Shown piece after piece: positions 10,849 to 22,164 of a stretch of 23,469 nt of DNA; the stretch's first letter is position 1, and each line of letters begins with the position of its first letter. The position numbers were made by a program, and so were the translations under genes. This DNA is from Chlorella sp. KRBP (Eukaryota > Chlorophyta > Trebouxiophyceae > Chlorellales > Chlorellaceae). The DNA lies in the NCBI GenBank assembly GCA_004335735.1, contig QAXK01000082.1, positions 1 to 23,469 on the forward strand, written 5' to 3'. The notes beneath the pieces are model-generated. The model was not told where the DNA came from, did not search any database, and saw nothing but the letters and a program-made list of their open reading frames with translations.

Positions 10849-11525
10849 GCATGCAGCTCTGTGTGTCCGGTTTGTTTCCACAAGCTCAGCTTGGCTGCTT
10901 CTCGAAAGTGATTCAACATGTACCACAGCATTGCTTGCAACAGCAATGTGTGGCTAATTTCTGCATGGTGCGTCCAAATGGTCCTGTAGGATGTGCCACA
11001 TTCTGCTGGCTGCAGTGCACAGCATGATTCGAGGTTGAACAACCTGCATGCTGGTTGCGAAAGGCCTAACCAGTGTGTGATTGGAGGCAGCTCGAATGCG
11101 TTTGCTTTGCAGCAGCTGCACTGTTGTGTCACACACTGGCCCAATGCTTCTCAGGACACATCAAGACCTGGACCACATGACATGACTCATTCTTGCTGAT
11201 ATCGAAGCGACGGTAGCAACGAACAGTGCAACCAGATCAGTTTGGGATGAACGTGAACGTGTTGATGGCACCGTATGTCTGGCCTCGTCGAACCGGCCTG
11301 TAGCTTGCAACACTTGTTGGATCGATCTGAACAAGCAGCACATAAGAACAGTCGACAGACGTGCTGCTGCAGCAACGATAACACAATCATACTTTTATTC
11401 TGAACTTCTCCAGCTCCACAGGGTCTCCCCTACGTTGGACAGTCGTTGGGCAGCAACAGCAGCTAGCTGCTGCTCCAGTGCAGCAGTGGCGACACTGTCC
11501 CCGAGGGGCAGGGGCCTGATCGACC
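10849..11525. other. Intergenic region upstream of FY
   Basis: The gap between the predicted uL3m poly(A) site and the FY start codon should contain the FY promoter and 5' UTR. I see no TATA box, RNA gene or credible coding exon. A 191-codon minus-strand frame at 10569-11144 overlaps the left part but has no recognisable domain. Confidence 0.5.
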
Positions 11526-14500
11526 ATGGCCCCTGTGGACAAACCCCTGCCTCCCAGTGAACCGGAGAAACAGACACAGAAAGCCATCCTCAAGTGGGCG
11601 ACTAGCAACTGCTGCAAGCTGTGTGCCAGCATGCAGCACCTGCACAAGGCCAAAAGCACACTGGCAAATGTGCACAAGCAGAGAGCACCCGATATGAACA
11701 AGCAGCTGTCAACCCGTGTCATTGCTGCCCTGTTGAACACAGTGCACTTCCCTTTTTGACTGTGTGCGAGTATAGCTCGTGTTGTCATGTGTTGTGTGAT
11801 GCTGTCCTGCAGGCGTCATGTGGATCCAACTGGCCCCATGGTCAGATATTTCAAGGTGAATCCTTGCTGCTGAGCAATGCCAATGCAGTTCACGTGTGTG
11901 TTACAGCAGGGGGCGCATACTGACCTCGCAGCCACCATGTCGCTAGGATACGAAACACAGCAGCAGAACATGCTTGGACATGCGGACACCAGAGGCAGTG
12001 ACCCCGCACTACACCTGCTCAGCACAGCCCTTGCACACGTCACTCTCTTTCTTACAGCAGCAGGCCTATCACTTGTGTACTGCTTGCTCGCTCGCATGTT
12101 TCTGCCGCACACACGACCCAAAAGACAGATCCCAGCCGCACACAGAGCTGCACTTGCTCTATGATTCAGCTCATGTACTGCCAATCCCCGTCCGGACAGA
12201 GTGTAGCCACGCTCAGTGCAGCTGCATCACACTTTTTGTTCTCACGCAGCTGTGCTGGGACTGCCCACTGTGTGCTTTCAACTGTGCAGGACCGGTGCTC
12301 ACTGGCGTTGAGGCGGGCGTCCCCGTGGCTGCAGCCAACCATGGCTGGAGCTCTGCAGGTTGGTTGTCACAGCTGTAGCTAGAGGCACTGTACATACCCC
12401 GTGTATGTTCTTCCTTCTAGGCCTGTAGTCTTGGCTACAAGCAGCAGCCGTGTTGTCAGACCACACTTGAGAGCGGCAGTTGCTTGCATGGGCTGGTCGG
12501 ATGTCGAGCATGTCTGACTGAGTGCTCCCCATCAGCCTCGGTGCTGAGGGCCATTTGGGTGTCAAATCCCACACCACGCATGCCAACACGACATACACCT
12601 GATCACACTGCCACCAAGGTCTCATTGTGAGAGCCTTCCAGCGATCAGCTTCGTGTGGAGCTGTGCGCACCCACCACTTTCAGGTGGAGCTCCCACAGCG
12701 TCCTTCGATCTTCAGCTGGCTCATGATGTGATCGAGCTGTCACACATGTGTCACACATCTGTCACACATGTGTCTGCCCGCAGTTGCTGCCCCCAGAAGC
12801 GTACCCAGACGTGCCATCGTCCAGCCTCACCACCCGGTTTGCAGCCAGCACGCAGAACAAGACGCGCTGTGCGCTGCACTGCACACGCTTCTCGCCGGAC
12901 TGCCGCCGCATGCTGACGGGCGACAACGCTGGCGGCATTTCGGTCTGGAGCAGCACAGACTTTGGCTACATGCAATACCTGCAGGTGTGGCTTGATCACT
13001 ACTAGTGACCTACTAGTGATTCCCCTAGTACCCTGTACACAAGAGGTGTGATCCAGGAGCCGCTTCTGACAGAATGACTTGATGACGACAACTCCTGCGC
13101 TGGCCAGCCGTGTGCCACTACAGGGATCACTCTATTCCTATCAAGCTAAATGCCAGCCGCATGGGCCTTCAGGCTCTTCCCTGCTGAGCCCCGCAACAGC
13201 CCTGCACATCAGATGCATGCGCCCTGCTGTTGGCTCACAAGGAGAGAGGTTTCGCGACACATGCGGTGTTGTCCGGCCCTGGTTGCGGTGGGCCGGCCCC
13301 CTACAGGCCAAGCCAACAACGGCAAGTGCATGTGTGTGGCTTGCAGGTTCACAACAAGGCCGTCCGGGACATCAACTTCACACACAATGGCAACTTCGTG
13401 CTGGCATGTGACGACACTGGTGCTGTCAAGATCAGCAGCATCAACCTCAAGCCCCTGCAGGAGATCAACGCACATAACTTAGTGAGTGCTGGGGGTGACG
13501 CGTAATGAGCATGTGATTGCAGGCTGTGTTGACTGGCAACTTAACTTGTGTGGGGTATGTCTGTGTTGGCAACCACACATGCAGGTGTCCTGAGTCTGTG
13601 GTGACAATCAAGAGAACACATGTCCTGACATCCTGTCTGCAAGCCATCATGCACACTCCTGACTCTGTGTCAGCAACACCTGAGCGTATGCTGGCTGTGG
13701 ATGTCCTCAGGTTGATCTCTTGTGTGTTCTGCTTGGCTGCTGTGTCGCTGTGCTGCTTGGCTGCTGTGCTGATGTGGCTCCCATTGTACAGCCTGTGCGT
13801 GCAGTGTCTGCAAGCCCCACTGATCAGATGTTTGCCACCTGCAGCGATGACAACAGCGTCAAAGTCTGGGACCTGGCCACAAGTCCCTGCGCATCAACCA
13901 CATTCGCAGGTAATGATTGAGGTGCAGGACTGCAAATGGTGCCATTTCCTGCTACCCACTTGGCTTGGCTTGCCTGGTTCCGGCAGCAGCAGTGTCTACA
14001 ACAGCTGTCTCGAAGTCACAAAGCAAACAGCAGATACACAAACAAACACAAGGCCCCCTGGCGCCTTCCTACTGTTTGATGTGCATGCCTGCAGTCAATG
14101 TGGACTGAAGGTGGTTACCAACGCATCGGATCAACGCTGCGTAGGTCCATCCAGGCAATCCAGTGTATATGACTGCAATACGTGCATGACCGCAGGCCGA
14201 GCTGGGCACGGTGGAGAGGTGCGCTGTGTTGACTGGCACCCGTGCACCTCCCTGCTGGCGAGCTGTGGGCGGGATGCTATGGTGAAGCTGTGGGACGCCC
14301 GGCTGTCGCCAGACACAGCCATGCTGGCCACCTTGCAGGGCCACAAACAGACCGTGAACAAGGTGCAAGGGTGCTGCTGCTGCTGCTGCTGTTGTTGTTG
14401 AGAAAACGGTAGCCCCCTAGAACTCTTGAGGCGCTTGTGGCAACCATCGGCTTCTTCCTGGTCACCCGACAGCAGACGGAAGATACTATTTTTGCAACTT

Positions 14501-17500
14501 CAAGTTGGGACAATCTGAACCAGACAAAAATTCTCAACAACCACCCACCCGTCTTCTGCCTCGCCAGGTTTCCTGGAATCTCAACGGCACGTGGCTGGCC
14601 TCCTGCAGCCGCGACATGACGGTCAAGGTGTGGGACGTGCGCCACACAAAGCGGGAGATGGTGTCGTGGCAGGGCCACCAGTATGTGCCCAGCGGCATGA
14701 AGGAGCACAAGACCAACGACATCTCCTGCTTGGCCTGGCACCCTGTGCACCTAGAGCTGCTTGCAACAGGTACTCACTCATGCATTCAGGGTACACCTGT
14801 GGCAGAAGCTTAGGTATGCTTGTAGGAAGTGCGCAGAGGTTGCTGTGGGGGCAGGACCTTGGAATTCAGACAACACTTTGGGCAGGCGCATGGAGTGATG
14901 AGAATGGGGAAACAGGGACAAGGTAGAGAATCAGGCCGCCCACAAGGCCAATGATGTTACCTTCCTGGTGGCATTCGCTGTTGATGTGACGCGTCACAAG
15001 GGGCTGCGGCCCCGACGTACGCACAACACGAGCGCGTCGATTGGCTCAAATGATGGAAGGTGCCCCGAATGGCGCCCCTGTTCGATCTCAGCCACTGAGC
15101 GTGCCCACGCCTTCTCCTGTTGTATTGGCGCTGAGTTTGCCCCTGCCTTGTCCTGCTGTGCCGATGCTGTCCTGTGCTGCAGCGGGGATGGACGGCTGCA
15201 TCAACTTCTGGCTGCTGGGCCAGCCTGACAGCCTGTCCAAGGTTGAGAATGCGCACGACTGCGGTATCACAGCAGTGGCATTCCATGCCATGGGTCACAT
15301 GATGGCTACAAGTGAGTGACAAGGGCATAGGGTGTGGGTGTTGCACCGATCGAGGACCCTGGTATGTACTACATACATATGCCTTACATCACGCCACACT
15401 GATATGTCAAGTTCGTGGCGCTGCCTGAACCACCTGATTGTGGACTCCGTTGCAACGAGCTTGCAGACAGCTGTACATGTGTGACGGTATTCGAATGAAA
15501 CTGAATTCAGATTGCGAGTGTGGTGTGTGAGCACAACCCCTCGTGTTGGGTAGGGTGGTGCCGCTGCCGAAGGCGCCTCCCAACGACAGTGATAGGAGGA
15601 CGTGCGCATCCGGATGATATCCACACAGCATGGTAGCTGCACACCACCCCAGAACTGCAACCATTGCCAGCAGCACATGCAATCGCACACTCCACTCTGG
15701 ACACCACAGCACCGCAGCATGCAGGTTTTAGAGCTGGCAGGTTTTACAGCCTGGATTTACAGCATGCAGCTGCCCTCACACCCAAGCGCCCAAACAACCC
15801 AGCTCCCACTGCTTGCTGCTTATTCCTTTGCATGCCCCGGTTGCAATGCCACTGTCAACACCCGCTCCTCACACATCCACACATGATTGCACCCCCGCCC
15901 GCAGGCTCTGGTGACGCGATCAGCAAGTTCTGGGTGCGGCCACGGCCAGGGGACCCCTGGAAAGGTGCACAGCAGAAGGAGCAGGAGGAGTATGCTGCGA
16001 TGCTCGCAAAGCTCACCCCCGGGGTGCAGCCAGGGCAGCTGCCGGGCCTGGTTGGGGCTGCAGCTGGGGCTGCGGGTGCGGGCCCTGCAGCAGGAGGGAC
16101 CAGCCGGTCGACACTGCCTGGAGGTATCTCTGTACAGCAGCCTGGCCAGCAGCAGGGTGGCTTCCAGCCTGGCCAGGCCTCGCCTGCCAGCAGCTCCATG
16201 GGCCACGCCCCACCAGGTCCGTGCGTGTCTGGTTGTTGCGGACTGAGTGATGGAGTGACGAAGCGTCAGTGTTCCAGCTTCTTTGAGGTTGTGGGGTGAG
16301 ATGTTGCATGCATCCCACACCTAAATGCAGTCTCCGTGTAGACATGCATACTCGTGGAACTGTCGGCGCTCTGTTGCATGGTACACCACCTGTGTGCAGC
16401 CTGCGACAGCGTCAACACATCATCAGAGCAAGCCGCTTAGCACCCAGTGGGACGTTGTTGCCAGTGGCTGGGCTATGGCTTGCATTCTGTGCAGGCCTGC
16501 GTGCCTGTGGAACAGACAACGCTGTGCTTGTCCATAACCGTGCCGTACCGTCTCCCAACTCTGTTTGCGGCTGTGCATGCTGTATTGCAGGTGGCCGCAT
16601 CCCTGGACTGCCGTTGTTCCGTTCAATGCCACCTGGCACAGCTGGTGTGTCTGGGCTGGCTCCCGCAGGTGAGGCTGTGGCTTGACTCAAGCTAGGTGGG
16701 CCGCCAGTCGATTGGAAGCTGCTGGCTTGCTGCAGCAGGAGAGGCTGTGGCTTGACTGAAGCTAGATGGGCCGTCAGCTGATTGGAAGCTGCTGGCCTGC
16801 CGCAGCAGGAGGCCCCGAGGATACTCGCCTCTGAGAGTGATGGGCAGATGGGGAACCGTGCAGGTCGAAACAGCCGTAGGCCTGGGCAAGGAGTCTCTGC
16901 GCTGCCAGTGTTTGCTACAAACAGCTCTACTCACCCGAGCTGGCACCATCAAGGGCGCCTGTGGCATGCTGCACTGTGTCCTGGGGGTTTGGTGGATGCA
17001 GGCGCTGACAGCGGTTTCTGAGCGCCGCGCCCACCGTGCAACAACAGCGGCCCCAGAGTGTTACACTGGAGTTCTGATGGAGCCAGAGCTTCGTTTCTTG
17101 TGCACACATCATATCAGCAGTCATCAGGCATGCACCGCGTGCCCTGTTGGCTGCCACCTGTACCGCTGTACTGCCTGTTATATGGGTGCCAACGTGTACT
17201 GCTGCAACCCTGTACTGCTGCAACCCTGTACTGCTGCAACCCTGTACTGCCTGCTCCTTGCCGTGTGCCCTGCAGCTGCCCCTGGCATGTCGCTGCCAGG
17301 GCCCCCTGGGGCAGGCAGGGGTGGGCATGGCATGGCCGGGCCCCCTGCTGCTGCTGCTGCTGGTGCTGGTAGTGGTGGCGGTGTGAGGCGGCCGCCTGCA
17401 CCTGCTGCCGGGCAGAGGATTGCTGGCAGAGGCAGGGGCGCTGCCTTTGGCCGAGGTGCGTACCTCGTACACGCCTTAGGGCTGGTGCACGAAGGCGCTT

Positions 17501-18357
17501 CTTCTGCACGCGTCGCTCTGCTTCTGCTGCATGCGTTTTCATGTGACCTTGCGACGTCACACAAGCACTGTGCGCCTGCGAGTCTGGAGCTGCATGCCAA
17601 GGCAGGGCGCTTGGGCTGCATGCACATGTGTCCTTGGTTCATTAGTGACGGCGGGGCCACAGGGTGTTCGTGTTGAGAGTTGAAACCTCGTCCAGGGGTG
17701 CAGAGACAGGCGGTGGTTGATTGTAGGGTGCATTAGGGTAGGATACACACGGCACAGCAATCAAGCTGACAGGTGGCGACGTGCGCACGTGGAAAATGGC
17801 GGTAGGGTGCCCCATAGGGCTTCATTGTGTGCAGATGCTGAGGCTCAGATGGGGTGTGGTGCTGCTGTGCAGGTCCCATGCAGCCAGTATATGGAGGTGT
17901 CAAGCGCCCGCGTGAGGAGCACGGCAAAGGGTATGACGCAGCAGCGGGCCAGGGGCATTTCCCGGGCCCTCCCCAGCAGCAGCACTTCCGCCCACACATG
18001 CAGCAGCAGCAGCAGCACGTTCACCTGCCGATGCAGCAGCAGCAGCATGTGCTGCGGCCACAGTTGCCGCTCGGGGTTGAACCACCCATGCTGCACGCTC
18101 CCGCGCAGCATTACCAGCAGCAGCAGCAGCAGCAACATGCCATGCAGCCGCACATTGGGCAGCAGCAACCGGGGCATATGGGGGGTCGGGGTTTTGGAGG
18201 TCCTCCAGGAGGGCCTGGTCGGGGTTTTGGGCCGCCAGGAGGTGGGCGTGGGCCCGGCAGGGGCCCATACCAACACCAAGGGGGTGGGGGGGAGATGGGG
18301 GGTAGGGCGGGGGGCCGCGGGGGATATGGTAGAGGGTTTGGTCGTGGGCGGCAGTAA
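11526..18357 (+). CDS. FY: FY/WDR33 polyadenylation factor WD40 subunit
   Basis: Exons: 11526-11593 (least certain), 11813-11855, 12290-12358, 12784-12984, 13347-13481, 13792-13909, 14196-14362, 14568-14769, 15183-15311, 15905-16216, 16591-16668, 17276-17455 and 17873-18357, totalling 2187 nt, 728 residues. FY/WDR33 is the scaffold of the cleavage and polyadenylation specificity factor and in animals helps read the poly(A) signal in the nucleus. The pre-propeller motif RHVDPTGPMVRYFK (24-37) matches plant RRAVDYT..VVRY, and the spacing to LQPT is identical. Seven WD repeats follow (~84-398), for example CSDDNSVKVWD, CGRDAMVKLWD, CSRDMTVKVWD and the family-typical SGDAISKFW.RPRPGDPW. Repeats 5 and 6 are separated by about 11 extra residues. 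The tail (400-728) is Gly/Pro/Gln-rich and ends in RG/RGG-like repeats. I see no PPLP motif. The start ATG has A at -3 and G at +4; exon 1 relies on a plausible GTGGGC donor in phase 2. Confidence 0.88.
12739..12771 (+). repeat. 11-bp triplicated repeat beside an FY 3' splice site
   Basis: Three copies of GTCACACATGT (12739-12749, 12750-12760 with one change, 12761-12771) end 12 nt before the exon starting at 12784. They occupy the usual branch-point and pyrimidine-tract zone of the intron. Confidence 0.85.
14372..14400 (+). repeat. TGC/TTG microsatellite near an FY 5' splice site
   Basis: A run of TGC triplets followed by three TTG triplets begins about 10 nt inside the intron after the exon ending at 14362. 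The coding frame stays open across it until a TGA, so intron retention would add a short Cys-rich end. Confidence 0.8.
16671..16810 (+). repeat. 70-bp tandem duplication at an FY 5' splice site
   Basis: Copy 1 (16671-16740) and copy 2 (16741-16810) are the same length and differ at only a handful of positions; both begin GAGGCTGTGGCTTGACT. Copy 1 starts directly after the GT of the donor at 16669-16670. The equivalent junction before copy 2 reads GGAGAGG rather than GGTGAGG, so the second copy lacks a donor. Confidence 0.92.
17195..17250 (+). repeat. 16-bp tandem repeat upstream of an FY 3' splice site
   Basis: Three perfect copies of TGTACTGCTGCAACCC (17195-17210, 17211-17226, 17227-17242) and a partial fourth end about 25 nt before the exon starting at 17276. 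The repeat lies in the same intron as the 70-bp duplication, near the expected branch point. Confidence 0.93.
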
Positions 18358-18759
18358 CAGCAGCGTGGATGGTGACTTGCCTTGACTTTGCTCGTGTCGT
18401 ACTTCAGGTTGCTGCGTGTACTCTGGGCGACCATATGGTGCTGTTGTGCCCATGGCAGCATGCCAGGCTGGAGTGTTGGTGGGATGGGCTGCAGTTTTGC
18501 AAACGAGCACCCCTGACCCTAGATATGGGCCATGTAACACCAAAACATATGCGATGCGCACCCCCTGGCATTTGCATCTCTCAGGCTGCATGCTGGGGCA
18601 GTGTTGTGGTGCCAGTCAACATAACATGTCAGATGACGTGCCAAGGGGTAATGTTTGTTGTCCGGCGTGATGTCATCAATCAGCACAAGTAGCATTAGCA
18701 GTTGAAGTTGTTGAAAGCCTCTCAAGGCCATATGTCCGTTAGCAGTCGTTCTGAGAGGG
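18358..18759. other. FY 3' UTR and intergenic gap
   Basis: The 402 bp between the FY stop codon and the next start codon hold the likely FY poly(A) signal. After that only about 220 bp remain for the promoter of the following gene. I see no TATA box and no further gene. Confidence 0.5.
18533..18537 (+). terminator. Candidate UGUAA poly(A) signal of the FY gene
   Basis: TGTAA lies 176 nt after the FY stop codon and is the only match I noticed before the next gene. The position fits a green-algal poly(A) signal. Confidence 0.6.
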
Positions 18760-20261
18760 ATGAAACACCCCGTTGCAGCTACTTTGTCATCGCTAGGCGC
18801 GCCATGGGTCTTTCCATTGGTCGGCCTAGGGCTATTTCTGCATCAGCACTTCGTCAAGGACAGCAGCAGCAGCTGTGATGCCCGTGCCAAAGCAGCAGCA
18901 AGGTGCAGCAGGACCCCTCGACGCCAACGTAGGATCCGGAGAAAGCCGTCTCCAGACGTGGAGAGCAGCGAACAGCAGACTTATGATCCAGCAGAACAGG
19001 AGAGGCAACTAGCAGATGCAGTGCTGGGCATGGGTGATGCAAGCTATGAGTGGTTTGCAGAGGATGAAGTTGAGGCATTGCAGCAGGCCCAAGCCAACCC
19101 ACAGGCCCTCCTGAGCCTACTGAAAATGTGAGGAGGTTTTTCAAGGCTGCGTACGATACAGTATGACCTGCATGCTTACCCAAAGGGTTGCGGCATAAAC
19201 AACAGCAGCATCACCAGCAACTGGTACCACAGCGGGTGGTTGTGGCATTGCATGTGTTGAGGTCGATCTCACCCACAGTTTACCATGTGCAGTTTTATGT
19301 TGTGTGTATTCTGAGGTCTGTACGTACCTTGTCATGTAGTTTTGAATACTCTGCAAGCCAACAAGTATGCCCCTTGCCTAAGTCTTGCCAGGACTTCCTC
19401 CGAGAAGCGCACTTGAAGCAGCATTGTTGAAATTTGAACAGGTGGTGTGGGTTGTGGGTGGGGTTTTGTCCTCATTAATCTGCAGTTCCTTGCTACGCTG
19501 CCGATGCTGGCATTGCTGTTGTTGTCTGATGTGTGCTGCCCCTGCTGTATGTGCGCCTGTGCTGCAACAGGTATGGCAGCAGGATGGCTACAGAGCAGCA
19601 GCTGGGTGATGATTCAGACGATGCTGACGAGGACAGCCTGTGGTATGCTGGCGAAGCAGGGCATCATAGCTGGCATCCTGACACTCCCAGCAGCAGCAAC
19701 AGCCAGCAGAACGTGCTGACATCTCAGGAGCAGCACTGGAGCCAGCAACAGCAGCAGCTCACAGGCCCCCCAACCCTGGAGCAGCAGCAGTCAGAGCAGG
19801 AACAGCAGCAAGCTGGGCAGGAGCTCCTGCTGCGGCTTGAAGCAGCACAGCGCCAGCAGCAGCAGCAGCAGGAGGCCGGCAGCGAAGACAGTGCGCACGC
19901 AGACGGCGAAGGCGAGTACTTTGACGACACCTACTTTGGCATGCCTGCAGACACCAGTGCTAAGCCCCAGGACATGCTGGAGCTTCAGGCCGTTGTGAGC
20001 AGAAACCTTCAGGCCTTGCTGCCCAAGGATACGACCTGGGCTGCTGGCAGCTACCCTCCTCGCTTCGATGAGGTGCTGTCACCAGTCGGGCCAGGCCTGG
20101 ATGGGCCAGATCCAGAGTTTGACCTGGTTGGCCTAGACCCTGGGTTTGACTATGTGCCAGATTTCGACTTTGACTACGAGCCAGACTTTGACTTTGACCC
20201 AGAGATGGAGCCCGACTTTGTGTTTATGGACGAGCTGCATGACTTCAATATCGAGCCATAG
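18760..20261 (+). CDS. Unrecognised protein with membrane anchor and Asp-Phe-rich tail
   Basis: I do not recognise this gene. Proposed exons are 18760-19127 and 19571-20261 (1059 nt, 352 residues). The intron has a GTGAGG donor and an ACAG acceptor, both in phase 2, so the frame is kept across the join. Residues ~5-28 are hydrophobic (PWVFPLVGLGLF), like a signal anchor or single membrane span. A strongly basic patch follows (~43-63, RRQRRIRRK), then an acidic helix-like stretch (ERQLADAVLGMGDASYEW), a Gln/Glu-rich low-complexity region (~155-235) and an acidic tail (~300-352) with repeats such as PDFDFDYEPDFDFD. The basic patch after the hydrophobic segment suggests that the long C-terminal part faces the cytosol or stroma, but this is inference. 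The second exon could instead start its own gene at the ATG in MATEQQL. It is the least secure of the multi-exon models here. Confidence 0.62.
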
Positions 20262-21794
20262 AGGACGCATCCACGCAACACTACAGGGCCTATTGCAGCC
20301 TCGATGATGCTAGCAAACCTGCACAGCTGCCTACAGCATTCCAGCAGAAGCCTGCAGCAGGATGGGCCAGTTGTGTGGCCTGTACCCTCTGCTGATGCCC
20401 ACACTGGTGCATTGGTGTCAGTTCTTGGTGTCAGTTTTTGGAGACAAGTGTTGAGCCAGAAGGGTTTTGTGACAGGCTAGCAGTGCATTATGCAAACAGC
20501 CGTTAGAAATACCCAAGCAGGGAATGGGATGGTCCAGTTGCTGTGTGTCTGCATTTCCGGCAGGGCTGTTGGTTGTCCGTTGAGTGAGCCAGCCCAGTTG
20601 ATTGGTGCTGCAAGCCAGGAGGGTGCTGCAAGCTCTGTCCTTTACTTTGTTTCTATAGGCCACTGGATCCCTGAAGAGAGATGCTGGGTTGTGCCAGGGT
20701 GTGTTGCTAGCGAGGCAAGAGTGAGATTGGCTCTGGGCCGTGCATACGTGTCTTTCTTAGTATTGGGGACCTGTCCGCCCTGTGCCTGAGTATCCCGCAG
20801 CCATATGCAAGCCCATCATTCACAATGGGGTGGAATCCAAGCCCAGCCTCATCCAGAGTGCAAAAGCGTGTGTTGGGAGTTGAGGCGCATCCGTGCATTT
20901 TTTGCTGAGCTCATTTGTGCTGCAGCACGGAACACTTGGTGACGTGCAGCTGAGGGCGTGAGCTGTTGTGATGTGCTGCAGTGCTCAACAGTTTGCTGCA
21001 AGGCGTGGATGCATCATTGTGAGGGCGGAAGGCCATTCTGAGGGCTGGGTCATTGAGGGGCAGGGAGTGGTTGGGGTTGTGAGCAGTGAAGTACAGTGTA
21101 TCACAAGAGATGCACCGTGACTGTCGGAGCTTATGCTGGCTGAGTGCCTGTCTTTCTGCTGCTTCTGTTTCACTGTACTGGGGACAGGGTTCACCACAAA
21201 GCAGCAGCTAGACACTGCTGTGAGTGGCTTGTACAGGTCAAGTCCGTGTTATGTTTCTGGGGCCGAGTGGGTTCGGTGCTGGAGGAAAGTGTTGTGCTAT
21301 TGCATAGTTGTTGGCACATCTGCAAGCATGTGCAATAGAGATGCAACGCAGCAGCATGGTTTGATATACAGGGGTGCAACCTGCAGGCTGTGTGTCTCTG
21401 CAAGCATCTGTGGAGTGGAATGTTGGCCTGTATCAGTAGTGCCATAGAACATTACAACATCAACAGGATCTCACCGCAACCAACTGATTCGCATCCCCAA
21501 GTGGCAGCGGATTGCTCGTGTCAGGATTTTCGTTGCTGTCGCGGTGGTCAGGGAAGGCATATGGTCAGGGAAGGGGTATGTATAGAGAGTAACTGTCCTC
21601 AGAGGCCCCTGTTTTGTGTGTGGTGCTGTCGGTGCAGGTCTGGAAACCCAGGCTGCCTCCTGTGATTGATGCTGCCATGCAATAGTACAGATGCTGGTGT
21701 GGTCTTGTGCTGAACATCAACATCCTGCCTGAACTTGAAAGATTCGACACTCCCATGCACCTTCCTGGTTGTGTTTAACCCTATTCTCCTAGAG
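20262..21794. other. Gene-poor region, 3' UTR and intergenic
   Basis: About 1.5 kb without a convincing gene. The left part is probably the 3' UTR of the Asp-Phe-tail gene, although I found no TGTAA in it. Small direct repeats occur, such as TTGGTGTCAGTT near 20410-20440 and GGTCAGGGAAGG twice near 21545-21575. No tRNA, rRNA or spliceosomal RNA was recognised. Short frames on both strands have no identifiable domains. Confidence 0.5.
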
Positions 21795-21802
21795 TATATA
21801 AG
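21795..21802 (+). promoter_or_regulatory. TATA box upstream of the ThDP enzyme gene
   Basis: TATATAAG is a near-perfect TATA box, 363 bp upstream of the start codon at 22165. It would place transcription start near 21825 and give a 5' UTR of about 340 nt unless that leader contains an intron. The following sequence did not match U1, U2, U5 or U6 RNA, so it does not look like a small RNA promoter. Confidence 0.5.
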
Positions 21803-22164
21803 AAGAAAGGGGATTTCGGATTGTAGTTGGGGCCCTCCAAGAACCTGCAGCTCCTCCAGCAGCACAATCACTACGAGCATGCATCGGCAGTCGCCTGGCC
21901 CCAACACCATTCTTCTTACCCGCTTTCCAGCGACAGGCATTGCCGCTTCAGAACTATTTTTTCCAAGACCTTGAATCCATCTGACCCAAAAATCTGTTTG
22001 CTGGACATGTCTGCTTGCTTGCGCTGGTGCTTCCCACTGCTGTTCCTTGCTTCGACGCAACGAGGGAACCCGGCTTCCGCCCATTTATCGCCACGATTTG
22101 CTGTCAAAAGGCCACAAATGTCATTAAAGATTAAAATCATAGTGCACATATACAGTTCTGCGAT

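Noticed and set aside
10569..11144. 191-codon minus-strand frame after uL3m
   Set aside because: No domain, Cys/His/Thr-rich composition, and it overlaps the probable uL3m 3' UTR and poly(A) signal.
11856..12289. Possible missing FY mini-exon between VRYFK and the LQPT segment
   Set aside because: The distance from the RY motif to LQPT is 13 residues after the four-residue end in both this model and Arabidopsis FY, so no extra exon is needed.
13517..14401. 294-codon open frame across the FY gene
   Set aside because: It is intron read-through. Only 14196-14362 matches a WD40 repeat, and the neighbouring true exons are in other frames.
16837..17676. 279-codon open frame in the FY tail region
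   Set aside because: Most of it is intron. Only 17276-17455 fits the FY exon chain by phase and borders.
21803..21950. Small nuclear RNA gene driven by the TATA box
   Set aside because: The sequence after the TATA box shows no resemblance to U1, U2, U5 or U6 and no T-run terminator of the expected kind.
21600..22084. Minus-strand frame upstream of the ThDP gene
   Set aside because: No recognisable domain, and it covers the TATA box and probable 5' UTR of the plus-strand gene.
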